NCBI RefSeq assembly: GCF_014651115.1
Contig: NZ_BMWG01000002.1
Span: 186,001 to 250,000 of the forward strand
Length of the DNA: 64,000 nt
Origin: Streptomyces inusitatus
GTDB lineage: Bacteria; Actinomycetota; Actinomycetes; Streptomycetales; Streptomycetaceae
Reading direction: 5' to 3'
Positions 16,611 to 24,818 of the stretch are shown here, piece by piece. The notes beneath the pieces are model-generated. The model saw nothing but the letters and a program-made list of their open reading frames with translations, made no database searches and was not told where the DNA came from. Every line of letters begins with the position of its first letter. Position 1 is the stretch's first letter. A program made the translations under genes and the position numbers.

Positions 16611-17918
16611 GTGTCCGCCCTGAAGAAGACCGTGAAGAAGTCGGTGCTGACGATCGCCGCCGCCTCGCTTCTCCCCCTCCTCCTCGTCGCTCCCGCCGCC
16701 GCGGACTCCCACGACGACAAGCCGAAGGGCAAGTCCAAGAGCGCCTCGAAGAAGCAGCCGAACCCCCCGGCGGCGATGTCCACCATCGGCGGCTCACTGC
16801 TCGGCAGAGCGGGCACCCAAGTCACTCTCGGGAAGGGCGCGCCGGTGCTCCCCAAGGGGCTGAGCGGGCGGTCCTGGATCGTCGCGGACGCGGAGAACGG
16901 CGATGTCCTCGCCGCGCACAACGCGCACTGGCGGCTGCCCCCGGCGTCCACGCTCAAGATGCTCTTCGCCGACACCCTGCTGCCGAAGCTGCCCAAGGCG
17001 ACCACCCACAAGGTCTCCGCCGAGGAGCTGGAGGACGTCGGCCCCGGCAGCAGCCTGGTCGGGGTCAAGGAGGACCTCAGCTACTCGGTCCACGATCTCT
17101 GGCTCGGCGTCTTCCTGCGCTCCGGCAATGACGCCGTCCATGTGCTGTCGGCGATGAACGGCGGCTTCGACAAGACCGTCCAGGACATGCAGGCGCACGC
17201 CGAGGAGTTGCAGGCGCTCGACACCCAGGTGGTGTCGCCCGACGGCTACGACGCGGCGGGGCAGGTCTCCTCCGCGTACGACCTGACGCTGATCGCCCGC
17301 AGCGGGATGCAGAAGAAGGACTTCCGCGAGTACGCCTCCACCGTCAGCGCCGACTTCCCCGGCGAGATGGACGGCAGGAAGCGGGAGACCTTCGAGATCC
17401 AGAACACCAACCGGCTGCTGACCGGCGACTACGGGATCGCCCCGTACAAGGGGGTCGCCGGGGTGAAGAACGGCAATACGACGCATGCCGGGGCGACCTT
17501 CACCGGGGTGGCCGAGCGGAACGGCAAGGTCCTTCTCGTCACCGTCATGAACCCGGACTCGGGCGAGAGCAACGCCGTCTACAAGGAGACGGCGGAGCTG
17601 TTCGACTGGGGCTTCGCGGCCTCGGGGAAGGTCACCCCGGTGGGTGAGCTGGTGGCTCCCAGGTCCGCGCCCGTCAAGGACGTCGGCAAGGCCGGTCCGG
17701 CCAAGAACGAGCACGGCGTCGGGGACACCGCCGGGAACGGGAACGGAACGGGGAACGGAACGGGGACCGGGAACGCGGCGGATCAGGTCGCCTCGGCGGG
17801 GCGGAAGGAGACCTCCGGAGGGATGGGGACGGCGCTGGCGATCGCGGGCGGGGCGCTGATCGCGCTGGCGGCGGCCGTGTTCGTGGTCAACCGCCGCTGG
17901 CCCTCCCCGCGCGGCTGA
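16611..17918 (+). CDS. D-alanyl-D-alanine carboxypeptidase (S11 family), membrane anchored
   Basis: Trims the terminal D-Ala of peptidoglycan stem peptides outside the membrane. A signal peptide (KKSVLTIAAASLLPLLLVAP) ends in AAADS. The S11 motifs are STLK (in PPASTLKMLF), SGN (LRSGNDAVHVL) and KNG in GVAGVKNGNTTH, where KTG is more usual. A C-terminal membrane helix (TALAIAGGALIALAAAVFVV) and basic end anchor it. A Gly/Asn/Thr repeat (GNGNGTGNGTGTGN) precedes the anchor. The GTG at 16611 is preferred over ATG 16563, because it places the signal peptide correctly. Confidence 0.92.
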   Translation: MSALKKTVKKSVLTIAAASLLPLLLVAPAAADSHDDKPKGKSKSASKKQPNPPAAMSTIGGSLLGRAGTQVTLGKGAPVLPKGLSGRSWIVADAENGDVLAAHNAHWRLPPASTLKMLFADTLLPKLPKATTHKVSAEELEDVGPGSSLVGVKEDLSYSVHDLWLGVFLRSGNDAVHVLSAMNGGFDKTVQDMQAHAEELQALDTQVVSPDGYDAAGQVSSAYDLTLIARSGMQKKDFREYASTVSADFPGEMDGRKRETFEIQNTNRLLTGDYGIAPYKGVAGVKNGNTTHAGATFTGVAERNGKVLLVTVMNPDSGESNAVYKETAELFDWGFAASGKVTPVGELVAPRSAPVKDVGKAGPAKNEHGVGDTAGNGNGTGNGTGTGNAADQVASAGRKETSGGMGTALAIAGGALIALAAAVFVVNRRWPSPRG

Positions 17919-17920
17919 GG

Positions 17921-18859
17921 TCAGGGAGCGCCGGGGGTCCGCTCGGCGGCTCCGCCGTTCTCGCCGGTCGCCTTCGCTGTGTCCGTCGCTGTGTCCGTCG
18001 CCGTGTCCGTCGCCGTGTCCGTCGCCGTCCAGGCCGCGCAGTACAGCAGCAGCTTCGCGGTCAGATTGATCCACAGCAGCAGGGCGACCGGCACCCCGAA
18101 CGCCCCGTACAGACTCTTCGACGCGACCCCCTGCATATAGCCGCTGAGCAGCAGCTTCAGCAGCTCGAATCCGACCGCGCCGAGCAGCGCGGCCACCACC
18201 AGCCGGCGGCGCGGCGGATGCGTCCCGGGGAGCATGGTCAGCAGATAGAGCAGGATCAGGAAACCGGCGGCGACCGCGACGGAGATGGCGGCGGCCGACA
18301 GCAGCACCCCCTCGGCCCCGCCCTGCTCGATGCCGAGCCGCTCCGCGCCCCAGCCGACCGCCGAGGAGCCGAGCGCGGAGGCGGCGAGGGAGGCGAGCGC
18401 GGTCGCGCCGAGGCCGAGGAGCACGCCCGCGTCCTTGAGCTTGCGCAGAACCGGATTGCCCTCGTCCTTGTCGTCCAGCCCCCATACGGCCCGCAGACAG
18501 TCCCGCATCGAGCCGACCCAGCCGATCCCGGTCAGCAGCAGCAGCGCGCCCGCGACCAGCCCGACCGTACCCGCGTTGGCGACCAGCGAGCCGATGTCGA
18601 GCTGCTCGGAGATCCCCGGCACCTGGTCGGCGAGCCGGTCCTGGAGCCTGGTCAGCCCCTCCTCCCCCAGCAGCGCGGCCCAGACCGCCGCCGCGACGGT
18701 GATCAGCGGGAAGAGCGCGAGAAAACTGAGGAAGGTGATCGCGGCGGCGAGCCGGGTCCAGTGCGCCCGCTCCAGCGTCTCGTAGGAGCGCCAGATGTGC
18801 GTACGCGTCAGCCGGGCCGCCCAGGGGCCGATGAGCGGGAGCCGTGTCAACCAGTCCAT
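17921..18859 (-). CDS. YihY/virulence factor BrkB-family membrane protein
   Basis: Integral membrane protein of 312 residues with six or so helices and the family pattern: AAAITFLSFLALFPLITVAA, VGLVAGALLLLTGIGWVGSM, RDCLRAVWGLDD, and a C-terminal pair including VPVALLLWINLTAKLLLYCA. Family members were once called ribonuclease BN, but function is unknown; transport has been proposed. The C-terminus carries Thr-Ala-Thr-Asp repeats from a 12-bp minisatellite. It is convergent with the carboxypeptidase gene with a 2-nt gap. Confidence 0.9.
   Translation of the reverse strand: MDWLTRLPLIGPWAARLTRTHIWRSYETLERAHWTRLAAAITFLSFLALFPLITVAAAVWAALLGEEGLTRLQDRLADQVPGISEQLDIGSLVANAGTVGLVAGALLLLTGIGWVGSMRDCLRAVWGLDDKDEGNPVLRKLKDAGVLLGLGATALASLAASALGSSAVGWGAERLGIEQGGAEGVLLSAAAISVAVAAGFLILLYLLTMLPGTHPPRRRLVVAALLGAVGFELLKLLLSGYMQGVASKSLYGAFGVPVALLLWINLTAKLLLYCAAWTATDTATDTATDTATDTAKATGENGGAAERTPGAP
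17976..18023. repeat. 12-bp minisatellite inside the YihY-family gene
   Basis: Four tandem copies of GCYGTGTCCGTC encode a repeated Thr-Asp-Thr-Ala block in the C-terminal tail. Copy number is likely to vary between strains. Confidence 0.85.
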
Positions 18860-18887
18860 GCCGTACGCCTACCCCCGGAGCCGCCGC

Positions 18888-19850
18888 TCACAGGCCCGCG
18901 ACCGCCAAACCGTACATCGCGGCCCACACCAGACCGATGACGGCGAGCGCCCGGTCGCGCAGCACCACGTCCTCGGGCTCGCCCGCGGTGCCCCGGTCGG
19001 CGAAGACGGCGTACCGCAGCACCGCGAGGATGAAGGCGATCATCGAAAGCTGCCGCCAGGGCAGCAGCGCCCCGGCGTCGGCGGCGTCGCTCTCCAGCGC
19101 CCACAGACAGTAGGCGAGCACGGCGACCCCGGCCGCGAGCTGCCAGACGAACCGCAGATAGCCGGTGGTGTACTCGTTCAGCAGGGCCCTGGTCGCACCG
19201 CCGCCGCCCGCCATCTGGACGGCTTCGGAGTAGCGCTTGGCGGCGACCATGAAGAGCGCGCCGAAGCCGGTGGTGATCAGGAACCAGCGGGAGAGCGGGA
19301 TGTCGAGCGCGACTCCGCCGATCATCGCCCGCATCAGAAACCCGGTGGTGACGACGGCCATGTCGACCACGAGGACATGTTTGAGCCAGAGGCAGTAGGC
19401 GATCTGCGTCGAGAGGTACGCGGTGAGCAGCGCCCCCGTCAGCGGGTTGCAGAGGGCCGCCGCCCCGGCCACCGCCGCCGTCGCGAGCAGCGCGGACGCC
19501 GCGTAGGCGACGGGTACGGGGACCTCACCGGCGGCGACGGGGCGGCGGCACTTCACGGGGTGGGCACGGTCGGCCTCGGCGTCGCGGGCGTCGTTGAGGA
19601 GGTAGACGGCGGCGGCGGCCGTGGTGAAGAGCAGGAAGACGGCGGCGAGCCGGGCGGCGTTGTGGAGGGAGTCCAGCTCTCCGGCGGCGGCGGGCGCGGC
19701 GAGCACCAGGGTGTTCTTGACCCACTGCCGGGGCCGGGCGGACCGGAGCAGCCCGCGGGGCAGGGCGCGTACGCCGGGGGTCGCGGCTCCGGGCACGCGC
19801 CCCCCGGGGTGCGGGGGGCGGCCCAGCAGGGCGGTGTCGCGCCCGCTCAC
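18888..19850 (-). CDS. Decaprenyl-phosphate phosphoribosyltransferase (UbiA superfamily)
   Basis: Transfers 5-phosphoribose from PRPP to decaprenyl phosphate. The 320-residue protein has the family start RPRQWVKNTLVLAAP, the first Asp-rich metal motif NDARDAEADRAHPVK, the loop KHVLVVDMAVV, and about nine membrane helices. The GTG at 19850 overlaps the PAP2 gene's stop (GTGA), so they are coupled. With the PAP2, DprE1-like and DprE2-like genes it makes a full route to decaprenylphosphoryl-arabinose as in mycobacteria (Rv3806c, Rv3807c, Rv3790, Rv3791). Confidence 0.92.
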   Translation of the reverse strand: MSGRDTALLGRPPHPGGRVPGAATPGVRALPRGLLRSARPRQWVKNTLVLAAPAAAGELDSLHNAARLAAVFLLFTTAAAAVYLLNDARDAEADRAHPVKCRRPVAAGEVPVPVAYAASALLATAAVAGAAALCNPLTGALLTAYLSTQIAYCLWLKHVLVVDMAVVTTGFLMRAMIGGVALDIPLSRWFLITTGFGALFMVAAKRYSEAVQMAGGGGATRALLNEYTTGYLRFVWQLAAGVAVLAYCLWALESDAADAGALLPWRQLSMIAFILAVLRYAVFADRGTAGEPEDVVLRDRALAVIGLVWAAMYGLAVAGL

Positions 19851-20587
19851 TCCGCCCGCCCTCGGCCCCGGCCCCCGGTACGGCCCCGGCCCCGGCCCCC
19901 GGTCCAGCGCGAGCCGAGCCGGGCGGCGAGCCCGCCGAGCGCGGCGCCCGCCGCGACATCGCTCGGATAGTGGACGCCGACGACGAGCCGTGACACACAC
20001 ATGGCGGCGGCGAGCACGACCACCGCCGGTTCCGCCGCGGGGAGAAGCCCGCCGAAGACGACGGCCGCGGCGGCGGCGGAGGTCGCGTGCGAGCTGGGGA
20101 AGGAGTACGGCCCCGCCGTCCGCACCAACGGCCCGAGCGCCGCCCCGGGAGGGCGAGCGGCCCCGGACCCGCCCGGGGGCGCGGACGCGCTGCTGCGGCC
20201 GGGGCTCTGACGCACCGTCTCGGGGGCCCGGCCCCCCGCCCCGCCGAGGCCGCGGGGAACCCCGTGGGACACGGTGCCGGAGGCCGGGACGTCCTGGTGG
20301 TCCGGCACGGACACCCGCACCGGACTCGGGCGGGCGCGGCGGACGGTCCATTTGAGGCAGAGGCTGGCCAGGTGGGCCGTGCCGATGAGGGCTGTGGCGC
20401 GGAGCCAGCGGCTTCGGCGGCGGCGGTCGGCGGCGGCCCCGGCGAGGCCGGCGGCGAGCCAGAGCGCGCCGTGCTCGCCGGCGTGGGAGAGCGCCCTGGC
20501 CGCCCCGGCGACCCCCGGCCGGCCGCCGCAGTCGCGCATCGCCGCGAGCAGCCTGCGGTCGGCCGCCGCGCAGTCGGCGTATCTCAT
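19847..20587 (-). CDS. PAP2-family phosphatase (predicted decaprenylphosphoryl-5-phosphoribose phosphatase)
   Basis: The three PAP2 motifs are intact: KWTVRRARP (residues 79-87), PSSHAT (164-169) and SRLVVGVHYPSD. In mycobacteria the equivalent enzyme removes the 5-phosphate before epimerisation. An insertion of about 70 residues, low-complexity and Gly/Pro/Ser/Arg-rich, separates the first and second motifs where most members have a short loop. The C-terminus is a repeated GRGRGRTGG. The ATG at 20587 follows GGAGAAGGGG. It overlaps the UbiA gene by 4 nt and is divergent from dprE1. Confidence 0.88.
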   Translation of the reverse strand: MRYADCAAADRRLLAAMRDCGGRPGVAGAARALSHAGEHGALWLAAGLAGAAADRRRRSRWLRATALIGTAHLASLCLKWTVRRARPSPVRVSVPDHQDVPASGTVSHGVPRGLGGAGGRAPETVRQSPGRSSASAPPGGSGAARPPGAALGPLVRTAGPYSFPSSHATSAAAAAVVFGGLLPAAEPAVVVLAAAMCVSRLVVGVHYPSDVAAGAALGGLAARLGSRWTGGRGRGRTGGRGRGRAE

Positions 20588-20740
20588 TCGCCACCCCTTC
20601 TCCTGAGCCCGGCCCCCGCTCTCGGGGCGACTCTTCTGGGCGACCGGCCGACATTTCACGCCATTCTTTGATGACACTCGTTTAATCACCCATTTCGGCG
20701 AGTCCACCAGACACTCCAAAAATGTGGGCATACGCGGCTA

Positions 20741-20753
20741 TACGGTCACATCC
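20741..20753 (+). promoter_or_regulatory. -10 element of leaderless dprE1 promoter
   Basis: TACGGT at 20741-20746 precedes the ATG at 20754 by exactly 7 nt, and there is no ribosome site. This fits a leaderless mRNA; the -35 box is weak. Confidence 0.4.
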
Positions 20754-22142
20754 ATGCCTGCCGAGAACCCCCTCCCCACCGATCTCCCCACCCCCGTCGA
20801 CCCCTTCGTCCCCGTCAGCGGCTGGGGCCGCACCGCCACCACCACCGCCGCCGTGCTGCGCCCCCGCTCCCAAGACGAGGCCGCGGCGGCGGTACGCGAC
20901 TGGGGCGTCCGGGGCGGAATCGCCCGGGGGCTCGGCCGGGCCTACGGCGACGCGGCGCAGAACGCGGGCGGCACGGTCCTCGACATGACGGCGCTGCGGC
21001 GGATCCACGCCGTCGACACCGAGGCGGGCACGGTCGTCTGCGACGCCGGGGTGAGCCTGCACCGGCTGATGGAAGTGCTGCTGCCGCTCGGCTGGTTCGT
21101 ACCGGTGACGCCGGGGACCCGGCACGTCACCGTGGGCGGCGCGGTCGGCGCGGACATCCACGGAAAGAACCACCACGTCAGCGGGGCCTTCTCCCGCCAT
21201 GTGGAGTCCGTGGAACTGCTCACCGCCGACGGCTCGGTGCACACCGCGCTCCCCGGCACCGATCTCTTCGACGCCACCACCGGCGGCATGGGACTGACCG
21301 GGGTGATCCTCTCCGCGAAGATCCGCCTCCACCGGGTGGAGACCTCGCTGATGTCCGTCGACACCGAACGCGCCACCGATCTCGACGACCTGATGGCCAG
21401 ACTCGCCGCCACCGACCACCGCTACCGCTACTCGGTCGCCTGGATCGATCTGCTCGCGCGCGGCAGGGCGCTCGGCCGCTCGGTCCTCACCCGGGGGGAG
21501 CACGCCCCGCTGGACGCGCTGCCCGCGCGCGCCCGGCGCGATCCGCTCGCCTTCCGCCCCGGCAGACTGCCCGCGCCGCCCGCCTTCGTCCCGGCGGGAC
21601 TCCTCACCCGCACCACGGTCGGTCTCTTCAACGAGTTCTGGTACCGCAGGGCCCCCCGCTCCCGGACCGGCCGGCTCCAGCGGATCCCGTCCTTCTTCCA
21701 CCCGCTGGACGCCGTCCCGCACTGGAACCGGATCTACGGCCGCGACGGCTTCGTCCAGTACCAGTTCGTCGTCGGCCACGGCCAGGAGGAGACCCTGCGC
21801 CGGATCGTCCGGCGGATCGCCCGCCGCCGCTGCCCGTCCTTCCTCGCGGTCCTCAAACGGTTCGGCGAGGCCGACCCGGGATGGCTCTCCTTCCCGGTGC
21901 CCGGCTGGACCCTGGCGCTGGACATCCCCGCCGGGCTGAGCGGCCTCGGCGGCTTCCTCGACGAGCTGGACGAGGAGGTCGCGGGCGCGGGCGGCCGGGT
22001 CTATCTCGCCAAGGACTCCCGGCTGCGCCCGGAACTCCTCGCCGGGATGTACCCCCGGCTCGCGGACTTCCGCACCCTGCGGGCCCGGCTGGACCCGCGC
22101 GGAGTCTTCGCCTCCGACCTCTCCCGACGGCTCGGCCTGTGA
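20754..22142 (+). CDS. dprE1: DprE1-like decaprenylphosphoryl-ribose oxidase (FAD-binding)
   Basis: FAD oxidoreductase that would oxidise the 2'-hydroxyl of decaprenylphosphoryl-ribose. The FAD domain has RGLGRAYGDAAQNAGG, PGTRHVTVGGAVGADIHGKN and GGMGLTGVILSAKI. The C-terminal half matches mycobacterial DprE1, including LSFPVPGWTLALDIP, the catalytic Lys in YLAKDSR (Lys420) and VFASDLSRRLGL. At the position of Mycobacterium tuberculosis Cys387, the residue hit by benzothiazinones, this protein has Ala388. It has 462 residues and is followed 35 nt later by the DprE2-like gene. Confidence 0.92.
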   Translation: MPAENPLPTDLPTPVDPFVPVSGWGRTATTTAAVLRPRSQDEAAAAVRDWGVRGGIARGLGRAYGDAAQNAGGTVLDMTALRRIHAVDTEAGTVVCDAGVSLHRLMEVLLPLGWFVPVTPGTRHVTVGGAVGADIHGKNHHVSGAFSRHVESVELLTADGSVHTALPGTDLFDATTGGMGLTGVILSAKIRLHRVETSLMSVDTERATDLDDLMARLAATDHRYRYSVAWIDLLARGRALGRSVLTRGEHAPLDALPARARRDPLAFRPGRLPAPPAFVPAGLLTRTTVGLFNEFWYRRAPRSRTGRLQRIPSFFHPLDAVPHWNRIYGRDGFVQYQFVVGHGQEETLRRIVRRIARRRCPSFLAVLKRFGEADPGWLSFPVPGWTLALDIPAGLSGLGGFLDELDEEVAGAGGRVYLAKDSRLRPELLAGMYPRLADFRTLRARLDPRGVFASDLSRRLGL

Positions 22143-22177
22143 GCCCCGCCCCCTCCCACGCATGTACAGGAGCAGTC

Positions 22178-22933
22178 ATGAAGGACGCCTTCGGCACCCC
22201 GCAGTCCCTGCTCGTCCTCGGCGGCACATCGGAGATCGGCCTCGCCGTCGCCCGCCGGCTGATCGCCCGCCGCGCCCGCACCGTCTGGCTGGCCGGACGC
22301 CCCTGCCCCGAACTCGAAGCCGCCGCCGAGGGGCTGCGCGCGCTCGGCGCGGACGTCCGTACGGTCGCCTTCGACGCGCTGGAGACCGCCGCGCACGAGG
22401 AGAGTCTCGGCAAGGTCTTCACCGAGGGCGACATCGACATGGTGCTGCTCGCCTTCGGCGTCCTGGGCGACCAGGCGAACGACGAGGGCGACCCGCCGGC
22501 GGCGGTGCGGGTCGCGCAGACCAACTACACGGGCGCGGTGTCGGCCGGGCTGATCTGCGCGGCGGCGCTCCAGAACCAGGGGCACGGCTCCCTGGTGGTG
22601 CTCTCCTCGGTCGCGGGCGAGCGGGCCCGGCGCGCCAACTTCATCTACGGATCGAGCAAGGCCGGACTCGACGCCTTCGCCCAGGGGCTGGGGGACGCGC
22701 TGTACGGGACGGGGGTCCATGTGATGGTCGTACGGCCGGGATTCGTCCGTACCCGGATGACGGCGGGGCGGCCCGCCGCGCCGCTGGCCACCACCCCCGA
22801 GGCGGTCGCCGCCGCCGTGGAGCTGGGGCTGCGCCGCCGCTCGGAGACGGTGTGGGTGCCGGGGACGCTGCGGATCGCGATGACGGCCCTGCGGCATGTG
22901 CCGCGCCCGCTGTTCCGCCGGCTTCCCGTCTGA
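22178..22933 (+). CDS. dprE2: DprE2-like decaprenylphosphoryl-2-keto-ribose reductase (SDR)
   Basis: Short-chain dehydrogenase completing the epimerisation of ribose to arabinose on the lipid carrier. It has the nucleotide fold VLGGTSEIGLAVARRL, active-site YGSSKAG (Tyr-x3-Lys), an SSVAGERARRANF segment, VRPGFVRTRM, and the C-terminus RHVPRPLFRRLPV, which closely matches mycobacterial DprE2. The ATG at 22178 follows AGGAGCAGTC. It is in an operon with dprE1 and convergent with the next gene. Confidence 0.93.
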   Translation: MKDAFGTPQSLLVLGGTSEIGLAVARRLIARRARTVWLAGRPCPELEAAAEGLRALGADVRTVAFDALETAAHEESLGKVFTEGDIDMVLLAFGVLGDQANDEGDPPAAVRVAQTNYTGAVSAGLICAAALQNQGHGSLVVLSSVAGERARRANFIYGSSKAGLDAFAQGLGDALYGTGVHVMVVRPGFVRTRMTAGRPAAPLATTPEAVAAAVELGLRRRSETVWVPGTLRIAMTALRHVPRPLFRRLPV

Positions 22934-22946
22934 AGTCGGGAGGGGA

Positions 22947-23537
22947 TCAGGAGGAGAAGGGCGCGGAGGCGGGCTCGTCGGCCGGCGAGCCCTGCGGGGG
23001 CACGGCGGTGCCCCCGTCGCCGAAGGCGTACGAGTTCAGCTTCCGCCAGACGCTGTCCGCGCCCTGCTCGTACAGCGAGAAGGAGGCACAGGTCCAGGCC
23101 GCCTCGAAGTCGGCCAGTTCCTCGTACGCCCGGTCCATGGCCTCCTCGGCGATGCCGTGGGCGACGGTGACATGCGGGTGGTACGAGAACTGGAGCTCGC
23201 GCACCAGCGGGCCCGAGGCGTCCCGGACCCGCTTCTGGAGCCAGGAGCAGGCCGCCGCGCCCTCGGCGATCCGCACGAAGACGACCGGGGAGAGCGGCCG
23301 GAAGGTCCCCGTACCGCTGAGCCGCATGGGGAACGGCCGCACCGCCCGCGCGACCTCGGTGAGATGCGCCTCGACGGCCGGGAGCAGCGCGGGGTCGGCC
23401 TCGGTGGGCGGCAGCAGGGTCACATGGGTGGGGATGCCGTGCGCGGCGGGATCCCCGAAGCCCGCGCGCGCCTCCTGGAGGAAGCTGCCGTAGGGCTCCG
23501 GGACCGCGATCGAGACGCCGAGCGTGACGGTCCCCAC
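22947..23537 (-). CDS. 2'-5' RNA ligase/cyclic phosphodiesterase-like (2H superfamily) protein
   Basis: Two His-x-Thr motifs typical of the 2H phosphoesterases are present: THVTLLPP and HPHVTVAHG, about 95 residues apart. The GTG at 23537 has AAGGAG 6 nt upstream. The protein has 196 residues, is cytoplasmic, and ends with a Pro/Ser-rich tail. Family members act on 2',3'-cyclic phosphates in RNA or nucleotide products. It is convergent with dprE2, with a 13-nt gap. Confidence 0.88.
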   Translation of the reverse strand: MGTVTLGVSIAVPEPYGSFLQEARAGFGDPAAHGIPTHVTLLPPTEADPALLPAVEAHLTEVARAVRPFPMRLSGTGTFRPLSPVVFVRIAEGAAACSWLQKRVRDASGPLVRELQFSYHPHVTVAHGIAEEAMDRAYEELADFEAAWTCASFSLYEQGADSVWRKLNSYAFGDGGTAVPPQGSPADEPASAPFSS

Positions 23538-23711
23538 GTCGTTCTCCTTCACACTTCGGTCGGGCGGTGCACCCGTCGGGCGGGACCCCCGCCGGAGCGG
23601 GAGTCGTACAGCCGCCAGTGTGGCGGCTGTACGGCGTGTGTGGCCAGAGGCGTTGGACACAGCGCCGGGGGGCCGGCAGGCCCCATACTGAAAGGCTCGG
23701 TCAGTGCTCGG

Positions 23712-24752
23712 TCAGTGCTTGGCCGGGAGCAGGCCCACCCTGTCGTACGCCGTGGCCAGCGTCTCGGCGGCCACCGCGCGGGCCTTCTCGGCGCCCTTGG
23801 CGAGCACCGAGTCGAGCGTCTCGGGGTCGTCCAGATACTCCTGCGTACGGGCGCGGAACGGCGTGACGAACTCCACCATCACCTCGGCGAGGTCGGTCTT
23901 GAGCGCGCCGTACATCTTGCCCTCGTACTCCCGCTCCAGCTCGGCGACGGAGGTGCCGGTGAGGGTGGAGTAGATGGTCAGGAGGTTGCTGACGCCGGGC
24001 TTCTCGACCGGGTCGAAGCGGATGACGGTGTCGGTGTCGGTGACCGCGCTCTTGACCTTCTTCCCGGTCGTCTTCGGCTCGTCCAGCAGGTTGATCAGGC
24101 CCTTGGGCGTGGAGGCCGACTTGCTCATCTTGATCGCCGGGTCCTGGAGGTCGTAGATCTTCGCGACCTCCTTGACGATGTGCGCCGCGGGCACGTTGAA
24201 CGTGTCGCCGAAGCGGGTGTTGAAGCGCTCGGCGAGATCGCGGGTCAGCTCGATGTGCTGGCGCTGGTCCTCGCCGACCGGCACGGTGTCGGCCTGGTAG
24301 AGCAGGATGTCCGCGACCTGGAGGATCGGGTACGTGAAGAGCCCGACGGTGGCGCGGTCGGCCCCCTGCTTGGCCGACTTGTCCTTGAACTGGGTCATCC
24401 GCGAGGCCTCGCCGAATCCGGCGATGCAGTTCATCACCCAGCCGAGCTGCGCGTGCTCGGGCACATGGCTCTGGACGAAGAGGGTGCAGCGGTCGGGGTC
24501 GAGCCCGGCGGCGAGGAGCTGGGCGGCGGCGAGGCGGGTGTTGGCCCGGAGCTGGGCCGGCTCCTGCGGCACGGTCATCGCGTGCAGGTCCACGACCATG
24601 TAGAACGCGTCGTGGGTCTCCTGGAGCGCCACGTACTGACGGATCGCTCCGAGGTAGTTCCCGAGGTGGAACGAGCCTGCGGTGGGCTGGATGCCGGACA
24701 GCGCCCGGGGGCGGGGGTGCTGGGCGGAGCCATGCTGACGGTCTTGGGCCAT
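23712..24752 (-). CDS. trpS: Tryptophanyl-tRNA synthetase
   Basis: Class I aminoacyl-tRNA synthetase with the HIGH-equivalent in [13 protein letters not shown], a conserved DLHAMTVPQ segment, the [15 protein letters not shown] block and KMSKSAS as the KMSKS loop. About 346 residues, as expected. I chose the ATG at 24752 (MAQDRQ); another ATG at 24761 (MTGMAQ) lies next to a GAGAG stretch and is possible. It is separate from glyA by about 67 nt on the same strand. Confidence 0.96.
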   Translation of the reverse strand: MAQDRQHGSAQHPRPRALSGIQPTAGSFHLGNYLGAIRQYVALQETHDAFYMVVDLHAMTVPQEPAQLRANTRLAAAQLLAAGLDPDRCTLFVQSHVPEHAQLGWVMNCIAGFGEASRMTQFKDKSAKQGADRATVGLFTYPILQVADILLYQADTVPVGEDQRQHIELTRDLAERFNTRFGDTFNVPAAHIVKEVAKIYDLQDPAIKMSKSASTPKGLINLLDEPKTTGKKVKSAVTDTDTVIRFDPVEKPGVSNLLTIYSTLTGTSVAELEREYEGKMYGALKTDLAEVMVEFVTPFRARTQEYLDDPETLDSVLAKGAEKARAVAAETLATAYDRVGLLPAKH

Positions 24753-24818
24753 GCCGGTCATTCTCTCAGGTACCCGGCCGGGCCCGGACACCCTGCCGGG
24801 CCCCGGCCGGGCGGGGGA

